DNA from: Adiantum capillus-veneris
Taxonomy: Eukaryota > Streptophyta > Polypodiopsida > Polypodiales > Pteridaceae
NCBI GenBank assembly: GCA_014529385.2
Contig: CM043959.1
Coordinates: 52,833,253-52,897,252, forward strand
Length of the DNA: 64,000 nucleotides
Direction of reading: 5' to 3'
In this document: positions 20,570-32,575 of the stretch, piece by piece
Numbering within the stretch: the stretch's first letter is position 1
Layout: every line of letters starts with the position of its first letter
Notes under the pieces: model-generated
What the model was told of the DNA's origin: nothing
The model's database searches: none
Seen by the model: only the letters and a program-made list of their open reading frames with translations
Translations under genes and position numbers: made by a program

Positions 20570-20790
20570 TAATGGGATCAACAATTGAGGTTGGGGGGTG
20601 GGATCTCGAGGTGCACTAAACTTGGCCAGCGGGAAAAATGAGGCATGCTCCCAAAAAAGCGAGGCGTAATAAACATTGCCAACGAGAAGAACGAGACACA
20701 ACAGGGTGATTTGAACTTGAGACCTGATTGTCCGAGTTTAGGGTCACATAGGCTAACAACCTCACCCACGCATGCATTGTCTACCCACAT
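20570..20790 (-). mobile_element. Possible tRNA-derived SINE fragment
   Basis: On the minus strand a stretch resembling an RNA polymerase III A box (GTGGGTGAGGTTGTTAGCC) is followed about 45 bases on by AGGTCTCAAGTTCAAATC, close to the B-box consensus GGTTCRANTCC. The spacing suits a tRNA-derived promoter, but no cloverleaf or tail was confirmed. Confidence 0.25.
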
Positions 20791-23275
20791 TCATTTTTAC
20801 AACATTATATTATAAGTTAACATACATTACACAGGCTGTCCAAGTTTAGTGCGTGTCCAGGTTTAGTTTTTGATTTGAGTTTTACAGCCGCGATCTTTTC
20901 GACTTTTGTGCGTGAACTTCTTCGTCTTTGATCACATTGCCTCTCCCTCTTAAATATGGGTGTTACTTAGTGCTGAAGCCTCACACAGGAGTTGTGTGAT
21001 CTCCTTAAAAAAAAGAGGAATGGGTGGCCACCCCTATAAAGGAAACACAACAAGTAAGTGAGAAAAACAATGATTTCTCGAAATTGGAAGCCTTTCGTGG
21101 CTCTCTAAGATGGAGGCAAGCAACAAGAGAAGGACTTGCTCTGGGGTGACAAACAAGGCAATAAGAAACATGACTTTGAAGACTCACAAGTAGTAAAAAG
21201 TAAGTAGTAGTTGGTTTTGGTGGGTGGCTAGGAAGCAAACAAGCAATTTCTGATGCTTACCACCCATGAGTGTGAGATTGAAAATGCAAAAAATAATTAT
21301 AAAATCTACTCTATTGTTCTTTATTTACTTTTTTCAAGATTTCTAGTTCTATACAATGAAGCTCTTCATTTGAGAAACCTAAAGTCCTTAATAAATAGTT
21401 ACCCATACATAGCAAAACCAAGTTGTTCCACCCAAGATGCTTTTTTGCTACTCTCATAAAATTCCCATCCCTTTCACTCTTAAAATTGTCATTTTATTTA
21501 ATAGTTTGATGTGAAAATATTATCATTTATAGAAAGTCATATTTTATGTTTCAACCTTGGGATTTTACTTCTATGTTGAAGAAAAATATTCAATGCCCCC
21601 AAAGCAAATGGCCTTAAAGAAATCATGGAAGGGCAACTACATATAATTATTGAGAAGATGAAGGAATGAGGTCCAAAGGGTAAGGTGGTGGGGTCGATGA
21701 TGGAGATGAAGGGGGAGGGGGGAGCAAAAGGCAAAGGGGAGGGGAAAGAGTAAAGAGGATTGACAAAAATGGAGACATGATGATTTTTCTTCTTAAGGAT
21801 TGAAAAGGATGGTTTCCATGCATTATTAGCGATAGGACTTTTGTAATCATCATGCAAAGGGATGCACTTCATCTCAATCCCATGGAAAATTTGAGGGTGG
21901 TAGGCTAGTGATCACTTCAAGATGAGGATAACTTTTTTTTTTTGCTGCAAATCTCACAATATGTAAGAGGTTATATTAAAAAGAGAGAACCATTACATAA
22001 GCACCATGCTCAGTCACTTACCATAGTGCAATGCGAATTGCCAATGGCCATGTCATGCGACTTAATCACCTTGTTTAATGCTACATTTTCAAAAATATAT
22101 TCAATCTTTATGCAGATCAATAAGTAATTTGTTTGCATTTAAATGTAAAATCCCCACATGTAGGACTGTAGACATTCATGTATATAAGTAGACACTCATA
22201 TATTCAAATCAAAAAATTGAAAAGCACACACATAAGCACATATATACTCGATGCACCTAGACTATATGTATACTTGATGATATCCAAGAGGTTCATGTCT
22301 TGGCTATGTGTTTGAATTAGTTTGAAAGTTCTAGACCAAAGAGTCTGAGTGCATTTCAGCGAAAGGGAAGTGACTTTTGTGACTTTTACCCTTACATCTA
22401 CTAAGTAACTCTTGGTGGCTGTCTTCTAAACTGTTTTTGCATTTTGTATTTCTGAAGGTACCCTCAACAAGGAGGGGAGCTCATAGTCGAGAAAGTGTGA
22501 TGTGAAAGCTTCCATGATACCCTTCATGAATTCAAGGTTTAAGAAAGAGAGAAACAAATGAATCCTTGGTTAGGGGGGAGGGGGCAGGACTCATAACTGC
22601 TAGCTATCTCCTCCTTGTTTTGAGTGTCTTCTAGTTCGCTCCACCACTTTAATCAAATACCTTGATACTAAGCCCATGGGATCTTTAGCCCCCTAAAAAG
22701 TGGTGCAATGGCTATAAGAGGCCATGCAGTTGCCTAGTTGCAAGGCACAAGAGGAAAGAGACCCTTCGACATCATCCCCTCCCTGAACTAAGATCTGCAC
22801 TCTCTCTACATCATGACATGCATTCTCTCAGTAGTAGGAGAGAATTTAGATATATCTTGACAGCTTCGCTTGCATCAGCATAACCCTACTCCTTTTGCAT
22901 GCAACACATACTTTTTGCACAAGTAAACTTATCTTAGCTTACTCTCTGGGTCAACATCGAGTTAAGATAATTTGATTGTCTCGGTTCTTCCATTCAGTTG
23001 GTTGCCATATATATTACCATTCACACCTCCATAAGTACCTGGTGGTATATGAGAGGACGACAAAGAAGTTGTAACCTAAGTTACCCAAACCATTTTAGCT
23101 GTACAAGTAAGTACTAGTCGCCTTTGAGCTCTAGACTCACACAGATCCGCATGCGTGCGTGCGTGCACACACACACACACAAAATTTTAACCCATCTCGT
23201 TTTGATTGTACTCGTAAGTATAAACGGTTGCCTTTGGTGACTGTGCACTCACAACTACACATACACATCCACATA

Positions 23276-23293
23276 TGTATGTATGTATGTATG

Positions 23294-23355
<62 letters not shown>
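23276..23355 (+). repeat. Compound (TATG)n(TA)n(AG)n microsatellite
   Basis: A tetranucleotide TATG run passes into a TA run and then a GA run, the same architecture as the array at 19745-19879. Confidence 0.97.
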
Positions 23356-23357
<2 letters not shown>

Positions 23358-24094
23358 CGTTGAAGGCCACCATGAAGCAGGGTTTTGCCATGTGGCCTCA
23401 TCATTGTCAAAAATCCTCATCTTAAGTCGAGTTGCATAGATCATACTACATAGAGAACAAGTTTTTCCAAAAACTTGTAAAACCTACATATGAGAAATAT
23501 CAAAGGTAAATTGACTATATTAGAAGGTTTTTACACTAAATTTTTTGTAATCTTGTAGATTTTCTTACTTTCAATTTAAAATTTAGAGGAAAAATTTGAA
23601 GGTGAGATTACACAAAACCTATCTAGGTTTTTTCATAGCATGTATGGGGCCGAGGCATGTGCTTGCAAAGCCTTGCCCCCGCATGCTTTGCTCCACCGTA
23701 CCTTCGCATCGGATCGCTGCGGGACCAAAGTAGCATATTCAGAAAGTTGGGGTAATGTGTGTTTGGCAAAAATAAGGTCTCGAAGGGCATAAAATAATGT
23801 ATAGTTGTAGGAAAAATGTGAGGTTAATCATGTGGTATGGAGCACAAATGATAGGATTAAGGTTGAGGTTTTGAGGGGTTTAAGGTGATGGGGGTTCATC
23901 ATGTTGGAAATATGCGGTTGCCGGGAGACGGGAGGACAGGACGAGCCGGTCGGCGAACGTCCACGTGGCGGTTGTGTGGGCTAATCTCACTACTGGGTCG
24001 CTTGTTGTCCGCCTCGCTGCTCGCCCACTTTGACTCACTGTTGGCCCTTGGGGTGTGTACGTGAGTGAGCTCGCGCCCCTGTATGTGCGTGTGT

Positions 24095-24100
24095 CTATAA
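24095..24100 (+). promoter_or_regulatory. Weak TATA-like element upstream of the ARF gene
   Basis: CTATAA lies about 410 bases before the main ATG. Transcription start is unknown, so this is only a candidate. Confidence 0.2.
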
Positions 24101-24361
24101 CAGTGAATTTTGTTTGTGGGTTTCGCTTCTTTACTGTGTGAGCGTTTGTGGGTGCCCTCCTTTTCATCCTTACCATCAGCATGTGTGTGATGCGTATGCC
24201 TGTGTAAAATGGTGTGTTTTGTTCCAGGGTTCTCTTCTCTTGTCCGCTGTGCAATTGTATGTGCGTCCTTTGCCCTCTTCCTTTTCTCGCCATAGCCGCT
24301 GAGCTCAAGTTCCTTCTAGGACCTTAGCCGAAGAATCTTCTTCTGCCAGCCATTATTTGTG

Positions 24362-24433
24362 ATGAAAACATGGGGCTTGATTGGAGCTTGTGCGGTGAAT
24401 TGTATCTTCTCCCCCCATAGCCTTCTTCTTTGA
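24362..24433 (+). promoter_or_regulatory. Upstream ORF 1 in the putative ARF 5' leader (23 codons)
   Basis: ATG AAA ACA TGG ... ends at TGA 24431-24433, 74 bases before the main ATG. Upstream ORFs control translation of several Arabidopsis ARF mRNAs. It counts only if the transcript starts left of 24362, which the sequence alone cannot show. Confidence 0.4.
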
Positions 24434-24456
24434 TCTTTCCGCCCAAAGCTGTGTAT

Positions 24457-24492
24457 ATGCGCTGGTGCGAGCTTGTGTCTTCTGTTTTCTAG
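24457..24492 (+). promoter_or_regulatory. Upstream ORF 2 in the putative ARF 5' leader (11 codons)
   Basis: ATG at 24457 reads 11 codons to TAG 24490-24492, which leaves only 15 bases to the main ATG at 24508. Such short spacing would hinder reinitiation. Confidence 0.4.
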
Positions 24493-24507
24493 TTGCGGCA
24501 ACTTGCC

Positions 24508-27500
24508 ATGTCTTTCTACAGACAAGACTTTACTACAGCGGTATCAAATGGGCCTCTCTCTTCGATTACAAGTGGCTCCACAATTCTATCTGGTGGAAGC
24601 CCTGCAACAAGCAGCAGGATAGGGCCACCCTTTTTCATGGTCTATGACAATGCGCCGCATGTTGGAGCAGCAGGTGTTGCGGCAGCGGGTGCAGATGCAA
24701 CAGGTGAGTGAACCGGGCAAACTGTAGATAGTTGGGAAGGCACTGAACACAAGATATTCTGAACATGAACATTTGTGCATGGCAAAGAATGCTGACAATG
24801 GCTTTTATGTGGGTAATCATGGGAGAGGGTTTTGCTTAAGCAGGTGTAGAGGGTGTGAGCATTTTGTGTTTTTCCTTGCAGATGAACTTAAAGAAGAGCT
24901 ATGGCAAGCATGTGCAGGGCCTCTTGTGTATGTGCCTCAAAAGGGAGACAGAGTATGGTACTTTCCACAGGGCCACATGGAGCAGGTGTGCATGGTCATT
25001 TTTTTGCAGATTTTGAGCAGTGGCTAGAAAGAGGGCACTTTTGATATAGAAGAAATTTGAGTGTGGTGAAGAAGGTTGAAGAGAGTTGCCTTTGCTAGTG
25101 TCTAGTCTAAGCTGGAGCAGAACATAACTGAAGCAGGCAGGCTGTAGCAGACCGTAGCTGAGTTGACCAGGCAACCAGGGGTTTTTGCAGGAATGGGCCT
25201 GGCTAGGTATTTTACTACCACAGAGGCATAGAATTGTTTATGCCGAGAGCGTTTCTGCTTGTTCACAGGATGTATCTGAGACTCGGTAGGAGTTAGCTAA
25301 GTGATCTATCACTGTTAGGCATGCTTCTACTACTGAGTTAAGGCGCACTATTATACACAATCATGGGGCAGTGAGAATATTATCACATCAAACAGGGTTT
25401 TACTCCTCTGCTTGTCCATGGCAGGTCACAGCTTCGACTAATCCCAAGTGTCGCCAGAAGCTACCACATCCAGGCTTAGACTCGCAGATACTCTGCAGGG
25501 TGGTCACGCGTGACCTGAGTGTAAGTCTCCATTACACATTGGGAGTCTTGAGTACATATTTGGCTTCATTATTCAACACTCATTTTCATGGTTTTCTGTC
25601 CTTCCCTCTTTGTCAAGGTACTTGTACACATGCAACCTTTGTGACGTGATCGTGTTTGCTTGTTCACAGGCAGAGCCAGATACTGATGAAGTCTTCGCGC
25701 ATGTCTCCCTTTTGCCCATCCCTCTAGAGGTGAGCTAAGGGTGGGGTTCGTTCATGCGCAAGTTTTTAATGTCTACCTGTCATAAGCTTCAATGCACCCA
25801 TTTGGCACGGATTTAACAGACAGGCTCATTGTGCCGTCTTTTTGCATACAGAATGGGAGTTCTCTTGATGAAGCAGCTCAGGAGTCTGTACCAGCTCCGC
25901 CAAGGAGCTCTGTGCGTCTTTTCACTAAGATTCTCACAGCGTCTGATACAAGCACACACGGAGGATTTTCTGTATTACGCAAGCATGCTGAAGATTGCTT
26001 GCCCCCCTTGGTCAGCACTATTTTTAAGTTCCGAGCTTTACGTCAAGACCAATTCTTGGCAGTCTACTAGTATCTTGCTTCTTAATTTGGATTGTTCATT
26101 TTGTGAAGGACATGAGTCAGGATCCTCCAACCCAAGATCTGGTTGCCAGGGACCTCCATGGCAAGGAATGGCCATTCAAACATACATATCGTGGTATGTG
26201 TTCAGGAATTAAGGGCTTGATCTCATCACATAGATACAATAGTGCGCTTTCATAGTGAATGTATTGGCAACTTGTTTAACACAAATATCCTAGTTAACAA
26301 TTTGGCTTACTCTCTTTGCCGCACATTTCAGGCCATCCTCGTAGGCATCTATTAACAACAGGTTGGAGTGTTTTCGTAAGTCACAAGAGGCTCATGGCAG
26401 GGGATGCAGTCATTTTTCTGAGGTAATGGCTTGTGAGCATGGCCTGTTCATACCTTTTCATATCCAGTGTTTTGCATGTCCATATTCCTTGATGTCATGC
26501 AATGAGAGTGGCGTTACAGACATGTATGGACACCTTTGGAAAAGCCCATCAACCTGTTGCTGATGCAACATGGTAGTTATTGGCCCGTAGATTTCAGACT
26601 CAGACCTAAGCAAGCATTGTTCCTTGATGCTTGCTAGATGTGGGGAGCATTTTGGTGCTTCTAGGCGTATGTTTCCATAGTTATCCTTCCACCAACTCTG
26701 CCTTTTTCCGATTGTATAGGTGAATAGGGAATTTCATGTTTGCTGCTTTGTCAATGCTAAAAAGTAAACAGTGAAGTAGTAGCATCATTAGATTTTGGTC
26801 CATCATGATCAGGGCTATGTTCCAGATTTTATATAAGGTCTTTGCCCTGAGGCCTTTCCATAAGGCAGCGGTGTACCATATATCTAAAGGGTCTTTGATG
26901 TCACCTGTCGTGGACTTGACCAGCTATTGTCTGTTGTGTACAAAGTCTGCACAAGATTACTGTGAAATATCATATTGGAAGGCCAAAGTGCTATTCACCT
27001 GACAATTGTAGTATAATGGTGGCCGCAGCCAGCATAATATGTTTGTTGTAGCTACTACTTAGTCTTGAATAAGTTGAGATGATGTCATGTAACTTGGCGG
27101 CCAGTATCTCCACCTGGGAGTGCTACTCCCTTAGATCCCCATCAACTCAGCTCAGCCTCCATGCTCTGCTGGGTGGATTCCCACCAAGACCAAATAAAAT
27201 GGATTCCCTTCCATTTTATTTGGTCTTGTTGTAGTAAAAAAAGTTCTGGGATTTGGATGTGATTTTATACCCTTTCTGGTCTTCAAACAAAGCTATGGGG
27301 ATTGACCAAGATGGTGATGTGTGTTTAAGCAGGGGAGAGAATGGACAGCTTAGGGTGGGAATTAGGCGGGCGAAAAGGCAGCCAGCAGTCCAGCAGGCGG
27401 TAATGTCAAACATCAGCATGCACATGGGTGTTGTGGCAACGGCAAGACATGCGGTTGCAACTCGTACCATATTCTCAGCCTACTACAAACCTAGGTAAGT

Positions 27501-29739
27501 CTTCGGTTGTGTATTTTCTTTTGTTGAAACTTTGTTGTGCTTTGACATGGTCTTGGTCAAATAGCTTCTGCAAAGCTCTTGGTGGCACTCTTTTCTCTCT
27601 GTATGCGCTACCTGGTCTTTCCAAGTTCTTAGTCCCTGAAGTGACGAAGGTGGTATGCGCAGGGTGAGTCTCTCTGCCTTTTTGGTTCCTGTGGAGAAGT
27701 TTGCAAAAACCATGTCGATGACACTGTCCGTTGGAATGCGGTTCAAAATGCGATTTGAAACTGAGGATGCATCTGACAGAAGGTCTTTCTCTTCCCTTTC
27801 AAGATTTATCTTTCCATATGCACATACAGCTGATGTGTTTTACTACATGGCCATTGCTTTACATGCATGCATACAGCATGTTTGTGTTTGTGGTTATAAT
27901 TTGTTAATTTCTCTTTCCTGTTAGTGGTCTTGAACAAAGTGCTAATTCTATTGTGAAGCTATGTGGGTACCATAACTGGGATAGAGGACTTGGATACATC
28001 AAGCTTTCCAGACTCAAAATGGCGCTCTTTGAAGATTAATTGGGATGAAATGGTTACCAATGAAAGGCCAGAAAAGGTCTCTCCTTGGGAGATCGAGCTT
28101 GCTGTTGCTTCTCCTGCAGTAAACCCACCACCTCCTCTGCGTACCAAGCGAGTTCGCCCATCGCCTATCAATACCTCAGCAATGACAGCCCTTTCAGCTC
28201 TGGGTAAGAATACATACAGCTGATTCTCCCGATTGAAGGTTTTTGTTGGTGTTTTGTTTGAGGATTCTCATCGATGACTTTACATGCCCGGCAGGGGCAG
28301 GCTCTGGCATGGGCTCTTTAGAATGCACATTTACTTCCCGGCCTCCGAGGGTCTCGCAAGGTCAAGATTCCCGAAATGTGGGAATCAACTCTGTGTTGAG
28401 GAGTTCCCCACATGGTCTCTCCAGCATGCAAGAAGCCCTTTATCCTCATCATCACACAAGCATTTCACAGCAACTTGGGAGCATGCCGATAGGGCAATCT
28501 CTACCTCTACCAAGCCCAAGGGCATCCTTTTACTCCCCATTCATGTCTGGATTAGATGCTGACTTTAAGTTCCACAGGTCATCAGTAAATGTGCATGGAG
28601 CGACCAGCCATCATAGCCTCCTTCAAGGATCTCCATGGCCACCAGCACCTTCCAACGAGGGTTCTACCAAATGGCTTATGTCACTACGTCCACAACATAG
28701 CTCAACAAGTCCACAAATTCAACAAGAAAAGTCGCTTGTTACAGGCAATGTGCTGATGCCCCCTCCCCCTCTGTCTCAACAACAACATCCTCTAGCGTAT
28801 CCAAACTTCTCACCATTTCCATTGTGGGAGACTCACAAGCAAGAGATAGCTGCACCTCCAACCCCCGTGGTTGCAGAGAGTGGTTGCAAGCTTTTTGGGA
28901 TTTCATTGACAGACATTTCTGCTAGTGCAAAGGCGATAAAGCCCAACAAGCTTGCAGCCCCGGACTGTGAGGATGCTACGAAGGGTGATGTCGTGCACGC
29001 TCAACTAAATATGCAAGGGGGGAGTGAGACGGATGCCCAAAAGCATATCAAGTCTGATGCCTCATCTGAGCAGGATAGAGCAGACCATAATGCATTGGAC
29101 TCCCGAACAATTCATTCTACAAGGAGTCGCATCAAGGTTTGAACCATTTCATTTCGTACAGCTGTATGTGTTCGTGTGTTTCCAGGATTGCTTGTGGGAT
29201 TGAATTTATGCATGATGTCCTGATGTGTGTTACACATTATTTGATTTCAGGTCATTAAGAAAGGGACCATGATTGGCCGGGGAATAGATCTATCAAGATT
29301 TGATAGCTACAACTGCCTCCTTCAAGAGCTGGAGGTAATGTTTAACATGGAGGGTGAGCTTACAGATCCTTCAAAGGGATGGCACGTGGCATATTATGAT
29401 GGTGAAGGAGACACCATGAAAGTTGGCGACGATCCGTGGCCGTAAGTGCTGTAAATCCTTGCTTGTGTGGTTGTCGGTGGTATGTGTGTAATTTTGTGTT
29501 CAAAGGAGATGTTGAATAAGCCATTGAAGAGGAATGCTTTTGCTTGTGATTAAGCCTGTCGGTGGTATGTGTAAGAAAAGGAGAAGATGATTAAGCCACT
29601 GAAGAGGAATGCTATGTGGATGTGCAGGGAGTTTTGCAGCATGGTTAAAAAATTGTACATTATTAGCCCGGAGGAAGTTGAACAAGGTGGGAATCATACG
29701 ACCATGCCCAAGGAAGTTTTGCAAGGACAAGTAGGGTGA
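24508..29739 (+). CDS. ARF: Auxin response factor, class B type (ARF2/3/4-like), 13 exons
   Basis: A B3-domain transcription factor that binds auxin response elements in the nucleus. Exons: 24508-24703, 24882-24985, 25425-25520, 25670-25729, 25852-26010, 26109-26193, 26332-26422, 27333-27494, 27663-27782, 27959-28203, 28295-29136, 29251-29441, 29628-29739. All introns are GT-AG, phases agree and the frame is open for 820 codons. Residues 66-100 contain [14 protein letters not shown] and [11 protein letters not shown]3 spans about 171-264 with H188, R233, P236 and R238 at DNA-contact positions known from AtARF1. The ancillary domain runs about 268-395. The Pro/Ser-rich middle region has CKLFGISL at 637-644, the TOPLESS-recruiting type of motif in class-B repressors. 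PB1 (720-806) keeps the Lys of RIKV and the acidic [17 protein letters not shown] 24508 is chosen because it is the only in-frame ATG before the conserved region; exon 1 ends in an Ala/Gly-rich stretch. I see no break, so the gene looks functional. Confidence 0.93.
28348..28368 (+). promoter_or_regulatory. tasiR-ARF target site in exon 11 of the ARF gene
   Basis: GGTCTCGCAAGGTCAAGA and its flanks match the tasiR-ARF complement of Arabidopsis ARF2/3/4 at 18 of 21 positions (recalled consensus). Mismatches are at positions 2, 8 and 21 of the target. It encodes RVSQGQD where angiosperm ARF3/4 have KVLQGQE. The central bases, where AGO cuts, match. In the family this site makes mRNA a target of TAS3-derived siRNA. 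Confidence 0.8.
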
Positions 29740-31560
29740 TGATGTATGTTGACGTGTGCGAGAGGAGGCAGGGCAGGCCTTGCTCGCGCATCCGGTCTTT
29801 TTGACGCTCTGCTGTGGTCAGTGGGTTTTTTGCAAGCTCAGAGGAGTACCCTTCTGGCCATTTGATACTGATAGTCAACATGTTTAATTATGCCCCACTT
29901 ACTGTCTGGTCTGCAAACTTTGAACACTGGCCTTAGACGAAGCCTCTAAGCAAAGTGAACTTGAATTTGGAGCATCAGTGCCGCCTCAGACAGATGAATG
30001 CTGTCTTTTTGTCCTGCCCTTGCCTGCCAGACACAGAGACATCACCCAACACAAAACAACGATTGTGCTAATATCGGCTTCCTCTCACATCCACACATAC
30101 GCTGCCAATACTTCTCCCCTCTCTCACACGCACCCAATCCCATCAATCCCCCCCCGCCCCCCCCCTTCTCCCTCTCGCTCTCTCTCCTGCGGTCGCGTGC
30201 TCTCATTGTCCTCTCTCTAGTGGTCACACACAAACGTACTAAATTTTGGGAGACATGACAGGTGCAAGAAGTAAAGAAAAGGCTTTTGGCTTTTGGAAAC
30301 CCTCACCACTCTTTTTTGTATGGACCCCCTCCCGCCCCTTTTGTACGAAAGGCCCCTTTTTGTATGCATCCCTCCAAAATGTGTAGGGAGGGTTACTGTA
30401 TTTGACCTCACTCTAAATAGTGTCTTTTCTAATTTGATAATCTCTCTTTCACCCACCCACATGCAGCACGTCTTGAGTTCAAGACTCGAGAGATCGATCT
30501 TCGATGTTTTGCGGGATTGCTCTAGGGTAAGGTATTTGGCAAGCGTCCTCTAACTTAAGGCACATTTTGCTCTTTTTATATCATCTCCAATTTGGGAGAA
30601 AGCGTTGTGTGTCGTGTCTTCTAGCAGTCGTACCTTAAAATAATTGTCGTTTAGCTAGTGTTCACACGATGCATGCTTATCAGTTTACAATTACTATGCC
30701 CTGAGCCCCGGTTAGACTTGCCTTTTGTGACAAGTGATTTTGGCATAGTTCGAACAGATTGTTGCTAACGAGTGATGGTGTACATCCTCTCGCTGTTGTG
30801 TGTTGCTCGAAAAAAACTAATACCCCCACCTACAAGTTTTGAGATTTACCTCTAAATTTTAAATTTAAGGTGAACTACAAATAGTGCAAAAACCTTCAAT
30901 CAGCTCTTCCCTATGGGGGGGCAAAGGAAGGGTACTCCTTTGAACAAGCCCTCAAGTGATAAAACCATATTTAATGTAAAACATATAAGATGGTAGCTTT
31001 GGCAACGATAGGAGAGTTGAGTGGTTATCCCTTTCACAAAGTCTCGGACTAGGATTATTTATAACGAGGGACGTAGTGTCCTCTTAACTCGGAAGCTTTC
31101 AAGAATTTTGATCTCTTTAACTCAATCTTCTTGTCGTTGATTTACTTGTCACTCGTGCAAATTTGTTTTCCAACTAGCTGAAAAGGACACTATGCCAGAA
31201 TTTAAGAGATATGTTTTTTCACACTACCAAGTGTGCAATATGTTGGCTTATGTTTGAGAAAATTTTGAATCTAGTTGAAAAGATGAATGAGTTTTTGAAG
31301 ATCTTTACTTGGAAAGGAGAGTATTGACATCCGTTGGTTGCAAACTACCAGGAAATCTCGCATAGCCAAGAGGAAGAAACAAAGGACGTCCACAATAGTG
31401 TGTGATTAGTTGGAAGGTATCTTTAAGGATTGCGGTTGTATGTGCTACAAGCTGACCTATAGAGAGCCTTGCAAAACATCGAAACTACATATTGCAAGTC
31501 ATAAAACCAACTAAATTGCATACTTGACGAGTCCCGAAGCACATAATCGAAGCTACACGT

Positions 31561-31561
<1 letters not shown>

Positions 31562-31607
<46 letters not shown>
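31562..31607 (+). repeat. (GA)n microsatellite
   Basis: About 23 uninterrupted GA units. Confidence 0.97.
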
Positions 31608-31610
<3 letters not shown>

Positions 31611-32364
31611 AGATGAAGTGAGAGCTTGTGCACCTCCTAGTGCGGAGTGTTACACTCGTACGACGAGGGAGAAGAGAGGAGAGAAGAGAAGAAAGACAGA
31701 AGCACTGGGTACAATCTCCCCTCGTACAAGAGTGAGCATTTCCTCTTGCATGTTTTAAGTTATAGATTTTTGAATGCTAAACAATGAATACACATTATCC
31801 GCCCGGACATGAAGTGACTATAGTTCACTTTTACAATAGGATGATAATGAATCTGGTGTTCTTGCACGTTCCATAGGGAAGCTATGCATTTTCCACATGT
31901 CTCCTGTAATAAATACGGTTTTCCATTTCCATTACATACCTCTTCGTTGGAAAGTAGCTGTCCTCAATTGCGATAATAAGAATCTGGAAACCATGCTTGT
32001 CAAAAACAATGATTAGTATTCGGCGCCAGAAGTATCACATACCGAATTTTTTTAAAAGAAAATTAAACAACTTTGCTTATGCCTGCTGTCATCCACATGC
32101 TGCTTATTGTAGTGTCCCATACGCTTAAAATAAGCAGTATATGTCATACCCTAATAAATCATGATATCATTGGTCACACTCATCATTCAATAAATAAGTC
32201 TCAAGTCCAATTTCATAAACATTGTGGTGACGGGCAATGATCACATACCAAGTCCAAATTAATTCCAAAGACAAAGCACTTTTATTATATACTCGAGTAA
32301 CAAAATCATACTAAAGACAGTGGTGGCCAGTCACTGCAACATGATTCTGTGATTGGTGTTTCCT

Positions 32365-32575
32365 AAATCGGTGAATTTACACCAATAAAACGTGCTATCT
32401 AAATCGGTGAATTTTCACTAACGTTGCCTAAAGCGACGGATCTACATTTAAGTTAAAATAGTGAATTTGCAGCTTGTTGTCTAAATAAGCGAATATGCAC
32501 TCATGCTGCGTAAATCAATGGGTCTCCACGTATAAGTGGTATTGCTTAAATCGACGAATTTGTGGTGCAAGTGAC
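32365..32575 (+). repeat. Degenerate tandem array, unit about 30-45 bp
   Basis: Six successive units begin with a variant of CTAAATCGGTGAATTTACAC (CTAAAGCGACGGATCTACA, CTAAATAAGCGAATATGCAC, TTAAATCGACGAATTTG). They are too diverged for a simple minisatellite count. Confidence 0.7.

Noticed and set aside
23880-24308. 142-codon minus-strand frame upstream of the ARF gene
   Set aside because: No recognisable domain, low-complexity Thr/Arg/Pro-rich composition, and it lies in the probable ARF promoter and leader.
28615-28640. Possible second tasiR-ARF site (CTCCTTCAAGGATCTCCA)
   Set aside because: It shares only the CAAGG core and encodes LLQGS; too many mismatches in the siRNA seed and cleavage region.
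30820-30895. Inverted copy of a segment at 23518-23610, flanking the ARF gene
   Set aside because: Similarity is confined mainly to AT-rich text (AATTTAAAATTTAGAGG); too weak to claim a repeat pair without alignment.
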